Assembly: GCA_963755825.1 (NCBI GenBank)
Contig: CAVWLA010000001.1
Span: forward strand, 2,170,001-2,234,000
Source of the DNA: DATBQN01 sp963755825
GTDB lineage: Bacteria; Acidobacteriota; Thermoanaerobaculia; Multivoradales; UBA5704
DNA length: 64,000 bases
Direction of reading: 5' to 3'
Every line of letters begins with the position of its first letter. Position 1 is the first letter of the stretch. Below are positions 18,736 to 27,303 of the stretch, piece by piece. The notes beneath the pieces are model-generated. The model saw only the letters and a list, made by a program, of their open reading frames with translations, had not been told where the DNA came from and did not search any database. Made by a program: the position numbers and the translations under genes.

Positions 18736-19443
18736 ATGAAGCGGACGACGGCCATCGCCGCGCTCGCCCTGGCCGCGGCCCTCGCCGGCGCTCCCGCAGG
18801 CGCGGCCGCTGCATCAGCCGCAGCGGTCCCGGCGGGACCGCCCGCCCGCGCTCAGGGCTCCGACACGGGCGCCAGCGGCGACTCCCAATCGTTCACCGTC
18901 TTCCTGCCGCAGCCGGCGGCCAGCGCCGCGGCTTCCGGCGCGCCCGCGCCGGCACCGAGCCGCCGCCGGACACCGCCGCGCGGCGAGAGCGCCCTCGCGG
19001 TGGCGCTCACCGCCGCCCTCTTCGCCGCCATCGGCCTCGTCTGGCTCGGTCTCCGCAAGCCGACCTGCCCGCGCTGCCGCCAGCGGCTCGTCCAGCTCGA
19101 GCCGCCGGCGAGCGAGACGGCGGGCGCCGCAACCGGCCGCGAGCCGTGGGCCTGCCTGGGCTGCGGCGTCGTGATGCGGCGGCGCTTCGCTCGGCTGCGC
19201 CGCGGTCCGCTGATGGCGGCCGACGACGTCTGCGCCAACTGCGGCGCGCGCACCAAGAAGACCCGGCTCACCGTCGTCGAGCGTCCCGGCTATCTCACCT
19301 GGGGCGAGGTGCGGCTCGACGACGACTGCCTCACCTGCGCGCACCGCGGCTCGGCGCTCTACGCCGCCCCATCCCTGGAAGCCCCGGTCAACCCGAGCGG
19401 CGTGCGCGCCGCCCGCCGGGCCTCCTCCAGCTCCTCGCGCTAG
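18736..19443 (+). CDS. Membrane protein with double zinc ribbon, 235 aa
   Basis: An N-terminal signal peptide is followed by an Ala/Pro-rich segment, one membrane helix (ALTAALFAAIGLVWLGL, about residues 91-107) and a C-terminal domain with four CxxC pairs (CPRC, CLGC, CANC, CLTC). Four pairs should hold two zinc ions. The ribbon looks like the tail of YgcG/TPM-type membrane proteins, but the TPM domain is missing here. The start ATG is one base past the acvB stop, with AGGGGAGATGAG upstream. Function is unknown; the tight coupling suggests work with the lipid hydrolase at the membrane. Confidence 0.7.
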   Translation: MKRTTAIAALALAAALAGAPAGAAAASAAAVPAGPPARAQGSDTGASGDSQSFTVFLPQPAASAAASGAPAPAPSRRRTPPRGESALAVALTAALFAAIGLVWLGLRKPTCPRCRQRLVQLEPPASETAGAATGREPWACLGCGVVMRRRFARLRRGPLMAADDVCANCGARTKKTRLTVVERPGYLTWGEVRLDDDCLTCAHRGSALYAAPSLEAPVNPSGVRAARRASSSSSR

Positions 19444-19530
19444 CGCGCTGCTAGACTGCGGCGCCAGCGCGCCACCACATCCTCACACTGCGAACCGTCG
19501 TCCCGCTCTGGCGCCGGGAGCCTCGCCGCG

Positions 19531-20826
19531 ATGAACCACTCGACCGAGCCGCCGACGCCGGGCACCGCTCCGCTCGAGGTCGCGCCGCTCCCCGGCGCGC
19601 GGCTGGCGCTCGCCGTCCTCACCCTCACCAACTTCGTCAACTACCTCGACCGCTACGTGGTCTCGTCGCTGGTCGAGAGCCTGCGGCACTCCGAGCTGCA
19701 TCTCTCGGACACCGAGCTCGGCGCCCTCGTCACCGGCTTCATTCTCGTCTACATGCTGGCCTCGCCGGTCTTCGGCACCCTCGGCGACCGCCGCCGCCGC
19801 CCGCCCCTGATCGCCGCCGGCGTCGCCATCTGGAGCGTCGCGACGGCCCTGGGCGGCCTCGCGGGGCGCTTCGCGACGCTCTTCCTGGCGCGCTCCTCGG
19901 TCGGCATCGGCGAGGCGGCCTACGGCACCATCGCCCCGGCGCTCCTCGCCGACTCCTTCCCGCCGGCGCGGCGCGGGAGGGTCTTCGCGGTCTTCTACGC
20001 CGCCATCCCCATCGGCTCGGCGGCGGGCTACATCCTGGGCGGCCTCGTCGACCAGCACTTCGGCTGGCGCGCCGCCTTCTTCGTCGCCGGCGCGCCGGGG
20101 CTCGTCCTCGCCTGGCTGGCGGCGCGCCTGCCCGACCCGCCGCGCGGCGGCCAGGACGGCGGCGGCGGCGCGGCGATCGCCGGCGCGGCGGCGAAGACGG
20201 TGCGCGCCGCCTACCGCGACCTGCTCACCAACCGCCCCTACCGGCTGACCGTCCTCGGCTACGCCGCCTACACCTTCGGCCTCGGCGCCCTCGCCTTCTG
20301 GACGCCGGCGTTCCTCGAGCGGGTGCGCGGCATGTCGCGGGGGACGGCGACCGTCCAGTTCGGGGCGATCGTCGTCGTCACCGGCTTCGCCGGCACCTTC
20401 TTCGGCGGCTGGCTGGGCGATCGGCTGCTGCGGCGCTGGCGGCAGAGCTACCTGTGGGTGTCGGGCGCCGCGACGCTCCTCGCCGCGCCGGTGGCCCTCG
20501 CCGCCTTCATGGCGCAGTCGAAGGCCGTCTACCTGACGGCGATCGTCGTCGCCGAGCTGCTGCTCTTCGTCTCGACCGGGCCGGTCAACTCGGCGATCGT
20601 CAACCTGGTGGCGCCGGGAGAGAGGGCGACCGCGGTCGCCCTGTCGATACTCGCCATCCACCTGCTGGGAGACGTGCCGTCGCCGCCGCTCATCGGCATC
20701 CTCTCCGACCACAGCTCGCTCGGGCAGGCGTTCCTGGTGATCCCCATCCCCATCGCCATCGGCGGCCTGGTGTGGCTCTACGCGGCTTGGCGCGGCGAGC
20801 GCGCGGCGCCGGCCGGCGCGGTGTGA
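19531..20826 (+). CDS. MFS transporter, Spinster-like, 431 aa
   Basis: Twelve hydrophobic segments. The first has FVNYLDRYVVSSL, which matches Spinster-type major facilitators, and the loop between helices 2 and 3 is GTLGDRRRR (MFS motif A). Bacterial relatives move hydrophobic metabolites or sugars; the substrate here is unknown. It stands alone between the zinc-ribbon gene and a convergent small gene. The ATG at 19531 gives a normal short cytoplasmic N-terminus. Confidence 0.82.
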   Translation: MNHSTEPPTPGTAPLEVAPLPGARLALAVLTLTNFVNYLDRYVVSSLVESLRHSELHLSDTELGALVTGFILVYMLASPVFGTLGDRRRRPPLIAAGVAIWSVATALGGLAGRFATLFLARSSVGIGEAAYGTIAPALLADSFPPARRGRVFAVFYAAIPIGSAAGYILGGLVDQHFGWRAAFFVAGAPGLVLAWLAARLPDPPRGGQDGGGGAAIAGAAAKTVRAAYRDLLTNRPYRLTVLGYAAYTFGLGALAFWTPAFLERVRGMSRGTATVQFGAIVVVTGFAGTFFGGWLGDRLLRRWRQSYLWVSGAATLLAAPVALAAFMAQSKAVYLTAIVVAELLLFVSTGPVNSAIVNLVAPGERATAVALSILAIHLLGDVPSPPLIGILSDHSSLGQAFLVIPIPIAIGGLVWLYAAWRGERAAPAGAV

Positions 20827-20875
20827 TGAGCGGCGTGAGAGCGGTCCGCCGGGCGCCGCCGGGAAAGCCGGCGGC

Positions 20876-21310
20876 TCAGGAAGGCTGCCGCGCGCCGCGG
20901 AACCAGTAGCTCGCCGCCGGCCGCCCCGCCTTCGTCCAGACGTAGGAGCCGCTGACGGCGTCGCCGCGCACGGTGCCCTGCCAGCGGATCGTCCCCTCCT
21001 TGGGGCTCACCGTCGTCGCCGCGAAGCCCAGCGAGCCGTCGGGCCGCGCCAGCGTGGAATAGGTCGCGGCCTCGAAGCCGTAGGGATCGCCGGCGGTGGA
21101 GCGGAAGCTGCCGTCCTTGAAGATGAGCACGTCCTTGTCCGCGCTGCGCCGCCCCGCCGGGCCGGTGGCGACGGAGAAGTTCCTGCCGTCGAGCCTGCCG
21201 GCCGGGGCCGCCGACTGGGCGCTCGCCGCCGGCGGTCTCACCGCAGCCAGGGTCAGGGCGAGGGCGAGGGCCAGCAGCCCGCCGTAGCGAAGTCCGAGAC
21301 GCCGATTCAT
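20876..21310 (-). CDS. Small secreted hypothetical protein, 144 aa
   Basis: A signal peptide (about residues 1-32, ending ASAQS) precedes a compact beta-rich domain with Gly/Ser turns and no cysteines. The repeated pattern (DGSFRSTAGDPYGFEAA, IRWQGTVRGDAVSGSY) resembles a small lipocalin-like or DUF barrel in which a tested compound changes with heating or oxidation, but I cannot assign a family. The ATG at 21310 has GGAGG upstream; longer starts run into a direct repeat. Confidence 0.6.
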   Translation of the reverse strand: MNRRLGLRYGGLLALALALTLAAVRPPAASAQSAAPAGRLDGRNFSVATGPAGRRSADKDVLIFKDGSFRSTAGDPYGFEAATYSTLARPDGSLGFAATTVSPKEGTIRWQGTVRGDAVSGSYVWTKAGRPAASYWFRGARQPS

Positions 21311-21322
21311 CGCATCCTCCTG

Positions 21323-21373
21323 CGGCAGCGCCGCCCGCGCGGCGACCTTCCGGCAGCGCCGCCCGCGCGGCGA
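21323..21373. repeat. Perfect 23-base direct repeat, two copies
   Basis: cggcagcgccgcccgcgcgg plus cga occurs at 21323-21345 and again at 21351-21373, separated by five bases. Each copy contains the palindrome CCGCGCGG. It lies just upstream of the small secreted protein gene, in its leader or promoter. Confidence 0.8.
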
Positions 21374-21395
21374 GGGCTCTCTTGCCGCGACGACT

Positions 21396-22316
21396 TCAGG
21401 ATACCGCATCGCCCGGCGCACCCCCCGCCGGCACGATCACGGCGAGGGCGCGCGGGCGGTTGCGGAAGACGAGCGGCGGCGCGAGATGGACCACCTCGCC
21501 GTCGAGCACGGCGTGGAGCCGCCGCCGCGAGCTCGCGATGGTGAACTCCGGCGCCGTCCACGACTCGCAGCGCGGCGAGCTCCGCAGGTCGCGCACCAGC
21601 GAGTAGAGGGCGAGGCCGACGAGACAGCGGCGGCTGGCGCAGTCGGCGATGTAGAGGTAGAGGTCGCCGCTGTCGAAGCGGTTGCGGGCGCCGGCGGTGA
21701 AGACGTTCATCTCGTACTCGTTGTTGCCGACGAAGACCACCCGCGTCTTGCGCTCGACCCGGCGGCCGTCGACCTCGATGCCGACGTGGAGCGCCGGCAC
21801 CCGCGGCAGGACGCGCGCCAGCGCCCAGGCCGCCGCCAGCCACTTGCCGCGGCCGAGCTGCCGGCGCTCGCGGTCGCGCTCGAGGACGACGAGCGGGTAG
21901 AAGCCGAGGACGGCATTGTTGACGAACGCCTCGCCGTTGACCGAGCCGAGATCGAGGGCGCGCCGCTCGCCGCTGGCGATGACGCCGGCGGCGCCGGCGA
22001 AATCGGTCGGGATGCCGAGATCGCGGGCGAAATGGTTGAGCGTGCCGAGCGGCAGCACGCCGAGCGCCGCGCCGGCGCCGGCGCCGGCGAGCGCCCCGGC
22101 GACAGAGCGCACCGTGCCGTCGCCACCCGCCGCGACGACCGCGTCGTAGCCCTGCCCCGCCGCGGACGCGGCGCGCGCCCCCATCGACCGCGGCGGCACC
22201 AGCTCGACCGTCGCCTCGACCCCCGCGGCGGCGAAGACCGCCGACAGGCTGGCGGGGGTGAGAGCGCCGGAGGCGACGGGGGCGGCGACCTGGTTGACGA
22301 GGACGGCGACGCGCAT
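21396..22316 (-). CDS. Diacylglycerol/sphingosine kinase-like lipid kinase, 306 aa
   Basis: ATP-dependent lipid kinase of the DagK/YegS/BmrU type. The nucleotide loop GGDGTV is near residue 65, followed by GVLPLGTLNHFARDLGIP and, in the C-terminal beta-sandwich, EVDGRR and the conserved DG...V pattern. In related bacteria it recycles diacylglycerol to phosphatidate or phosphorylates other lipids. An alternative ATG seven codons upstream (22337) has GAGG before it and is possible. It is divergent from the B3/B4 gene. Confidence 0.82.
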   Translation of the reverse strand: MRVAVLVNQVAAPVASGALTPASLSAVFAAAGVEATVELVPPRSMGARAASAAGQGYDAVVAAGGDGTVRSVAGALAGAGAGAALGVLPLGTLNHFARDLGIPTDFAGAAGVIASGERRALDLGSVNGEAFVNNAVLGFYPLVVLERDRERRQLGRGKWLAAAWALARVLPRVPALHVGIEVDGRRVERKTRVVFVGNNEYEMNVFTAGARNRFDSGDLYLYIADCASRRCLVGLALYSLVRDLRSSPRCESWTAPEFTIASSRRRLHAVLDGEVVHLAPPLVFRNRPRALAVIVPAGGAPGDAVS

Positions 22317-22466
22317 GACCCGCCGACCATACGTCATGCCGGGCCTCGCCGCCTCATCCCGCCAGCCGATCTCTCCGCTGGCGCCGAGATCGCCGCCGCC
22401 GCGCCGGCGATGCGGGCTGGTGATCTGCGCTGTAGCGCGACGGTGCCGTACACTCCGTGGCGAGCC

Positions 22467-23189
22467 ATGAGACTCTTCGTCGCCGACGACGTCCTCGCCC
22501 TCTTCCCCACCTTCACCATCGGCCTTCTCGAAGGGACGGTCGAGTCGCTCCGTCCCGGCTTCGCCGCCACCCTCGCCAGCCTGCAGGCCGCGGCGCTCGC
22601 GCGGCTGCGCGCGGCGAGCCCGGACGTCGAAGCTCTGATGGCGCAGGCGAGCGTCCGCGCCTGGCGCGAGGCCTACCAGCGCTTCGGCAGCAAACCGACC
22701 CGCTTCCGCCCCACCCACGAGGCGCTCGCCCGCCGCCTGCTGAAGGAGCCGGTCTGGCCGCAGATCAACCCGCTCGTCGACGTCTACCTGACCAACCAGG
22801 TCGCCCACCTCCTGCCGCACGGCGGCTACGACCGCGAGGCGCTCACCGGCGATCTCGCGCTCGACCGCTCGCCGGGCGGCGAGCCGTTCGAGCCCCTCGG
22901 GAGTCTTGCCGGCGAGCAGGAATCGACCGAGCCCGGCGAGATCGTCTATCGCGACCGCCGGCGGGTCCTCACCCGCCGCTGGAACCACCGCGACTCCGAC
23001 GCCACCAAGATCAGCGCCGACACCCGCCATCTCCTGCTCTTCATCGAGGCGGTGGGAGAGATCCCCGCCACCGCCGTCAGCGCCGCGCTCGCCGATCTCG
23101 AAGCGCGCCTCGCCGCCTGCTTCGAGGGGACGTTCGTCCAACGGCTGTTCGCGGTGACCGCCGGCGAGCGGGAGATCGAGATCGGCTGA
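22467..23189 (+). CDS. B3/B4 (PheT editing-domain-like) protein, 240 aa
   Basis: A free-standing copy of the B3/B4 domain found in phenylalanyl-tRNA synthetase beta chains, where it hydrolyses mischarged Tyr-tRNA(Phe). Recognisable stretches are RFGSKPTRFRPTHEALARR and NPLVDVYLTNQVAHLLPHGG (around residues 73-120), and a C-terminal DTRHLLLFIEA. Free-standing members (COG3382 type) are poorly characterised and could act as trans-editing factors or sugar-related enzymes. The ATG at 22467 lies directly at the conserved start; a GTG slightly upstream is possible. Confidence 0.8.
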   Translation: MRLFVADDVLALFPTFTIGLLEGTVESLRPGFAATLASLQAAALARLRAASPDVEALMAQASVRAWREAYQRFGSKPTRFRPTHEALARRLLKEPVWPQINPLVDVYLTNQVAHLLPHGGYDREALTGDLALDRSPGGEPFEPLGSLAGEQESTEPGEIVYRDRRRVLTRRWNHRDSDATKISADTRHLLLFIEAVGEIPATAVSAALADLEARLAACFEGTFVQRLFAVTAGEREIEIG

Positions 23190-23214
23190 GAGGCCGACCG
23201 CTCGCCGGCCGCGC

Positions 23215-23979
23215 CTACCGCGGTGTCGCGAGCAGCTCGGCGAGAGCCTGCTCGACGCGGCGGCGGTCGGGGGCCTGAAAGGCGAGGCCGGCGGCGTCGG
23301 CGCGGCGCCAGCGGATGCTCCCGGCGATCGGCAGGAGGTCGGGGCGGCGATCGGTGCCGAGGGTGAAGGCGACGCCCTGGCCGAGCTGCCAGGCGGCGGG
23401 GACGGCGGAGAGGCAGGCGCCGCCCGGCGAGAGATCCTCCAGCCGGGCGGGATGGCTGGGGCTGCCAGGCACCGCCAGCCAGACGGCGAGGTCCACCCGG
23501 ATGCGCGGCTCGCGGCGGGTGGCCGGGGCGAGCACGGCGCGCAGGCGCGAGGTGCGGCGCTGGATGATGAGGGCGCGCAGAGACAGGTCGACCGCCGGGT
23601 TGGCGGCGAGGAAGGCGCGCAGCGGAGCTGCGGCGACGCGGTGGAGGATCGTCGGCAACCAGGTGCGGGCGGCGAACATGCGGCGCGTCCCCTCGACCAC
23701 CTCCATCTCGCCGAAGAGCTCGCCCGCCCCCAGGTCGCGCACCCGCTCGATCGCCTCGCCGACCACGTCGTGCAGGATGGTGACGCCGCCGCTGGCGACG
23801 AAGTAGATCCCGTCGCCCGGATCGCCCTGGCGGAAGACGACGGCGCCGGCCGGCAGGCGCCGCTCGTCGAGCGTGCGCTCGAGCGCGGCCAGCCGCTCGC
23901 GGCCGGCGGCCGCGAAGACCGCATGGGCGGCGAGCGGCGACGGCCCGTCGCCGCGGGGCGCCGCGGGCGGCGGCGTCAC
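23215..23979 (-). CDS. Cyclic nucleotide-binding plus PilZ domain protein, 254 aa
   Basis: Residues 20-140 form a Crp-type cNMP-binding barrel (GDPGDGIYFVASG, GELFGEM at 87-92). Residues 155-250 form a PilZ domain with the c-di-GMP ligands RREPR (155-159) and DLSPGG (182-187). There is no helix-turn-helix, so it is not a transcription factor; it could join cAMP and c-di-GMP signals and act by protein contact. The start is the GTG at 23979, whose GTGA overlaps the stop of the acetyltransferase. Two pilus retraction-type ATPases lie 600 bases away and are possible targets (inference). Confidence 0.85.
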   Translation of the reverse strand: MTPPPAAPRGDGPSPLAAHAVFAAAGRERLAALERTLDERRLPAGAVVFRQGDPGDGIYFVASGGVTILHDVVGEAIERVRDLGAGELFGEMEVVEGTRRMFAARTWLPTILHRVAAAPLRAFLAANPAVDLSLRALIIQRRTSRLRAVLAPATRREPRIRVDLAVWLAVPGSPSHPARLEDLSPGGACLSAVPAAWQLGQGVAFTLGTDRRPDLLPIAGSIRWRRADAAGLAFQAPDRRRVEQALAELLATPR

Positions 23980-24431
23980 GACGGCGCCTCCGCCGTCCGC
24001 TTGACCATCATCCAGGCGTCGCGGCGGCCGTTGTAGTAGGCCGCCACCCGCCGCACCACGCTGTAGCCGTGCTTCTCGTAGAACTCCCGCGCGCCGTCCT
24101 CGTCGGCCACCGTCTCGAGCACGAAGGCGCGCGAGCCGCGCCCCGCCAGGCGCGCCTCGACGGCGCCGAGCAGCAGGCTGCCGATCCCTCGCCGCTGCTG
24201 CTCCGGCGGCACGTCGAGCGTCACCAGGTGCCCGAAGCCGGCGCGCTCCGGGCAGCCGATGGCGAAGCCGACGATCGCCCCCGCCTCCTCGGCGACCAGC
24301 GCGCTGCAGCGCGACCCGCGCAGGTAGAAGCGCAGCTCGGCGCGCGAGTAGGCGAGATCGGCCGCGAACGCGGCGCGGTCGATCTCGAACAGGCGCTCGA
24401 AATCGCGGGGCTCGTAGTCGCGGATCGTCAC
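23976..24431 (-). CDS. GNAT-family N-acetyltransferase, RimI-like, about 151 aa
   Basis: Acetyl-CoA-dependent acetyltransferase. The core has the acetyl-CoA loop QQRRGIGSLLL and the C-terminal REFYEKHGY of GNAT motif B, and the size is that of RimI, which acetylates a ribosomal protein N-terminus. The substrate is not certain. I chose the GTG at 24431, where the family homology begins (VTIRDYEPRDFERL). An ATG at 24521 would add 30 unconserved residues and cover the likely promoter. It overlaps the cNMP-PilZ gene by four bases. Confidence 0.75.
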   Translation of the reverse strand: MTIRDYEPRDFERLFEIDRAAFAADLAYSRAELRFYLRGSRCSALVAEEAGAIVGFAIGCPERAGFGHLVTLDVPPEQQRRGIGSLLLGAVEARLAGRGSRAFVLETVADEDGAREFYEKHGYSVVRRVAAYYNGRRDAWMMVKRTAEAPS

Positions 24432-24456
24432 GTTCTGGAGAGCGGGCTGCAAAAAC

Positions 24457-24462
24457 AGTATA
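24457..24462 (-). promoter_or_regulatory. Possible -10 box TATACT for the acetyltransferase operon
   Basis: On the minus strand TATACT lies 26 bases before the chosen GTG start, in a short AT-rich patch inside a GC-rich divergent spacer. No good -35 is visible. The same patch reads TATAAC on the plus strand and could serve the opposite gene. Confidence 0.35.
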
Positions 24463-24601
24463 ACGCGGGCCCCGGAGCGAGCCGCGAGCGTGGCCGAGAG
24501 CCTCCGCTGTCCGCTCGACATCCTGGACGGCGGCCGCGGTACGCTGCGGCCTCGCCCTCCAATTGACCCGCCGCGGCTCCTCGACTAGCCTCTTTCCAAC
24601 C

Positions 24602-26230
24602 ATGTCGGACGTGCAAGAGGATCTCCTCATCGGGCGGCTCGCCCTGCACTACAAGCTCATCACGCAGGATCAGCTGGCCGAGGCGACCCGCCAGCAGAGC
24701 CGCGAGGGCGGCCAGCGCAAGCTCGGCGAGATCCTGGTGGCGAGCGGCCTCCTCGACCCTCGCCGCTTCGAGCAGCTCCTCGTCGCCCAGCGCGAGGTGA
24801 TGGCCAAGCGGCAGTCCGCGGGGACACCGACAACGACCCCACCAGCCGCGGCGCCGAGCGCCGGCCCGGCGTCCACACCGCAGCCGGCGACGTCGTCGTC
24901 AACGTCGATGCCGCCGCTCGTCGTCGCCGAGATGCCGCCGCTCGCGATCGACACCGCGGCGCCGCAGCTCGGCGCCTCGGCTCCCCGCACCGCGGCAGCC
25001 GCCGCCGCACCGGCCGCCGCCGCGCCGCCGGTCGCCGCGGCGCCGCCCCCGACTCCAGCCGCGGCCCCGGCGCCGCCGGCCGACGCCGCTCCCTCCTCCC
25101 CCGCCGGCGCCGCGCCGCAGACGGTGGCGCGGCTCGACCGCATCCTCGAGTACGCCGTGCGCCAGGGGGCGAGCGACATCCACGTGCACAGCGCCGCGCC
25201 GCTCGCGGTGCGGCGGCACGGCCGGCTCACCTCGCTCGAAGCGGCGACGCTCGATCCGGCGACCGCCGAGCGCGCCATCCGCGAGATCCTCACCCCCGAA
25301 CAGCAGTCGGCGCTCGACCTCCACGGCCAGATCGACCTCGCCTACAGCATCCCCGGCGTCGGCCGTTTCCGCGCCAACGTCTACCGCCAGCAGCGCGGCC
25401 TGGACGCCGTCTTCCGCGCCATCCCGCCGCAGCCGCCGACGCTCTCCGACCTCGGGCTGCCGCTGTCGCTCGCCCGCTTCGCCAACTTCCACCAGGGGCT
25501 GGTGCTGATCACCGGGCCGGCGGGCTGCGGCAAGTCGTCGACGCTGGCGGCGATGCTCAACATCGTCAACGAGGAGCGCCGCGACCACATCATCACCATC
25601 GAGGACCCGGTCGAGATCCTCCACCCATCGAAGCGCTGCGTGGTCAACCAGCGCCAGGTCGGCCGCCACACCGGCACCTTCGCCCGCGCCCTGCGCGCCG
25701 CCCTCCGCGAGGACCCCGACGTCATCGCCATCGGCGAGCTGCGCGACCTGGAGACGATCTCGCTCGCCCTCACCGCCGCGGAGACCGGCCACCTGGTGCT
25801 CGCGACACTGCACACCAACAACGCCATCCGCACCATCAACCGCATCCTCGGCGTCTTTCCGCCCAACCAGCAGGACCAGATCCGCACCATGGTCGCGGAG
25901 TCGCTGCGCGCTGTCATCTCGCAGCGCCTGTTGCCGCGCGCCGACGGCCGCGGCCGCGCCATCGCGCTCGAGATCCTGGTCGCCAACAAGGCGGTGGGGA
26001 ACCTGGTGCGCGACAACAAGACCTTCCAGATCAAGTCCGTCCTCCAGGTCGGCGCCAGCCAGGGCATGTGCTCGCTCGACGCCTCGCTCGCCGAGCTGGT
26101 GAAGACCGGCGTCATCAGCCGCGACGAGGCGCTGAAGAACTGCGAGGACCCGGCGCGCTTCGGCGCTACAGCGGCCGGTACTGCAGCCGGCACCGCGGCC
26201 AATCCCGCCGCCGCCCCGGCGCCGGCCTAG
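24602..26230 (+). CDS. PilT-family type IV pilus ATPase with N-terminal extension, 542 aa
   Basis: Hexameric secretion-type ATPase. Residues 1-65 form a helical domain (IGRLALHYKLITQDQLAEA, LGEILVASGLLD) like the N-terminal modules of PilB/GspE. A Pro/Ala-rich linker (70-175) follows. Residues 180-520 are a PilT core with Walker A GPAGCGKSS (K311), Walker B-like AIGELRD and TLHTNNA. The GELRD box is PilT type rather than PilB. A Shine-Dalgarno is not obvious before the ATG at 24602. With the next gene it forms a pair of retraction-type motors; the extension probably gives it a distinct partner. Confidence 0.85.
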   Translation: MSDVQEDLLIGRLALHYKLITQDQLAEATRQQSREGGQRKLGEILVASGLLDPRRFEQLLVAQREVMAKRQSAGTPTTTPPAAAPSAGPASTPQPATSSSTSMPPLVVAEMPPLAIDTAAPQLGASAPRTAAAAAAPAAAAPPVAAAPPPTPAAAPAPPADAAPSSPAGAAPQTVARLDRILEYAVRQGASDIHVHSAAPLAVRRHGRLTSLEAATLDPATAERAIREILTPEQQSALDLHGQIDLAYSIPGVGRFRANVYRQQRGLDAVFRAIPPQPPTLSDLGLPLSLARFANFHQGLVLITGPAGCGKSSTLAAMLNIVNEERRDHIITIEDPVEILHPSKRCVVNQRQVGRHTGTFARALRAALREDPDVIAIGELRDLETISLALTAAETGHLVLATLHTNNAIRTINRILGVFPPNQQDQIRTMVAESLRAVISQRLLPRADGRGRAIALEILVANKAVGNLVRDNKTFQIKSVLQVGASQGMCSLDASLAELVKTGVISRDEALKNCEDPARFGATAAGTAAGTAANPAAAPAPA

Positions 26231-26238
26231 GAGCGCCC

Positions 26239-27303
26239 ATGGCCCGCCTCCACGAGCTGTTCGCCCTGCTGCGCGAGAGCGGCGGCTCCGACCTCCACCT
26301 CGCCGCCGGTCTGGCGCCGCGGATGCGCATCCACGGCGAGCTGGCGCCGATCGACGGCCGCGCGGAGCTCTCCAACGACGAGCTGCTCGGCCTGCTGCGG
26401 GAGATCGTCGACGAGGAGCAGTGGCGGGAGTATCGCAAGTCCGGCGACCTCGACTTCGCCTACGGCATGCCGGGCATCGCGCGCTTCCGCGCCAACTTCC
26501 TCGCCCAGGAGAACGGCGCCGCGGCGGTCTTCCGCATCATCCCGGAGGACATCGTCACCCTCGAGGACCTCCACCTGCCGCACGCCATCGACGGCCTGCC
26601 GCACCTCCAGCAGGGGCTGGTGCTGGTGACCGGCCCCACCGGCTCCGGCAAGTCGACGACGCTCGCCGCCATCATCGACCGTATCAACACCACCTACGCC
26701 AAGCACATCGTGACGATCGAGGACCCCGTCGAGTTCGTGCACCAGAACCGCAAGTCGGTCTTCTCGCAGCGCGAGGTGGGGACCGACACCGAGTCGTTCG
26801 GCGCCGCTCTGCGCGCCGCCATCCGCCAGGACGCCGACGTCATCCTGGTCGGCGAGATGCGCGACCTGGAGACCATCGCGCTCGCCATCACCGCCGCCGA
26901 GATGGGGGCGCTGGTCTTCGGCACCCTGCACACCAACGGTGCCGCCAACACCATCGACCGGCTGATCGACGCCTTCCCCGCCGACGAGCAGGCGCAGGTG
27001 CGCACCACCCTCGCCGAATCGCTCGCCGCCGTCGTCTCGCAGCTCCTCCTGCGCACCGCCGACGGCCAGGGGCGCTGCGCCGTCAACGAGATCCTCTTGA
27101 AGACCTCCGGCCTCCCCAACGTCATCCGCGAGGGCAACACGCCGATGATCACCTCGATCATCCAGGGCGGCCGCAACCAGGGCATGCAGCTGATGGACGA
27201 CGCCCTCATGGCCCTCGTCGAGTCCGGCCGCGTCAACGCTCGCGACGCCTACATGAAGGCGAGCAACAAGCAGCGCTTTGAAGGTCTGATCAGCGAGGCA
27301 TAG
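26239..27303 (+). CDS. pilT: Type IV pilus retraction ATPase PilT, 354 aa
   Basis: Canonical PilT: length 354 aa, Walker A GPTGSGKST (K138), Asp box TIEDPVEFVH, Walker B VGEMRDLET and His box GTLHTNGA. It powers pilin depolymerisation and twitching motility at the inner-membrane pilus base. The start ATG lies eight bases after the stop of the longer PilT-like gene, and its AGGAG overlaps that stop (TAGGAG), so the two are co-translated. Its last 14 bases overlap the end of the convergent gene at 27290. Confidence 0.93.
   Translation: MARLHELFALLRESGGSDLHLAAGLAPRMRIHGELAPIDGRAELSNDELLGLLREIVDEEQWREYRKSGDLDFAYGMPGIARFRANFLAQENGAAAVFRIIPEDIVTLEDLHLPHAIDGLPHLQQGLVLVTGPTGSGKSTTLAAIIDRINTTYAKHIVTIEDPVEFVHQNRKSVFSQREVGTDTESFGAALRAAIRQDADVILVGEMRDLETIALAITAAEMGALVFGTLHTNGAANTIDRLIDAFPADEQAQVRTTLAESLAAVVSQLLLRTADGQGRCAVNEILLKTSGLPNVIREGNTPMITSIIQGGRNQGMQLMDDALMALVESGRVNARDAYMKASNKQRFEGLISEA

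Noticed and set aside
23215..23979. The cNMP protein as the Crp-type regulator for the site at 2424
   Set aside because: It has a PilZ domain and no helix-turn-helix, so it is unlikely to bind DNA in that way.
24432..24521. ATG at 24521 as the acetyltransferase start
   Set aside because: It adds 30 unconserved residues and would include the TATACT box; the GTG at 24431 fits the family start.
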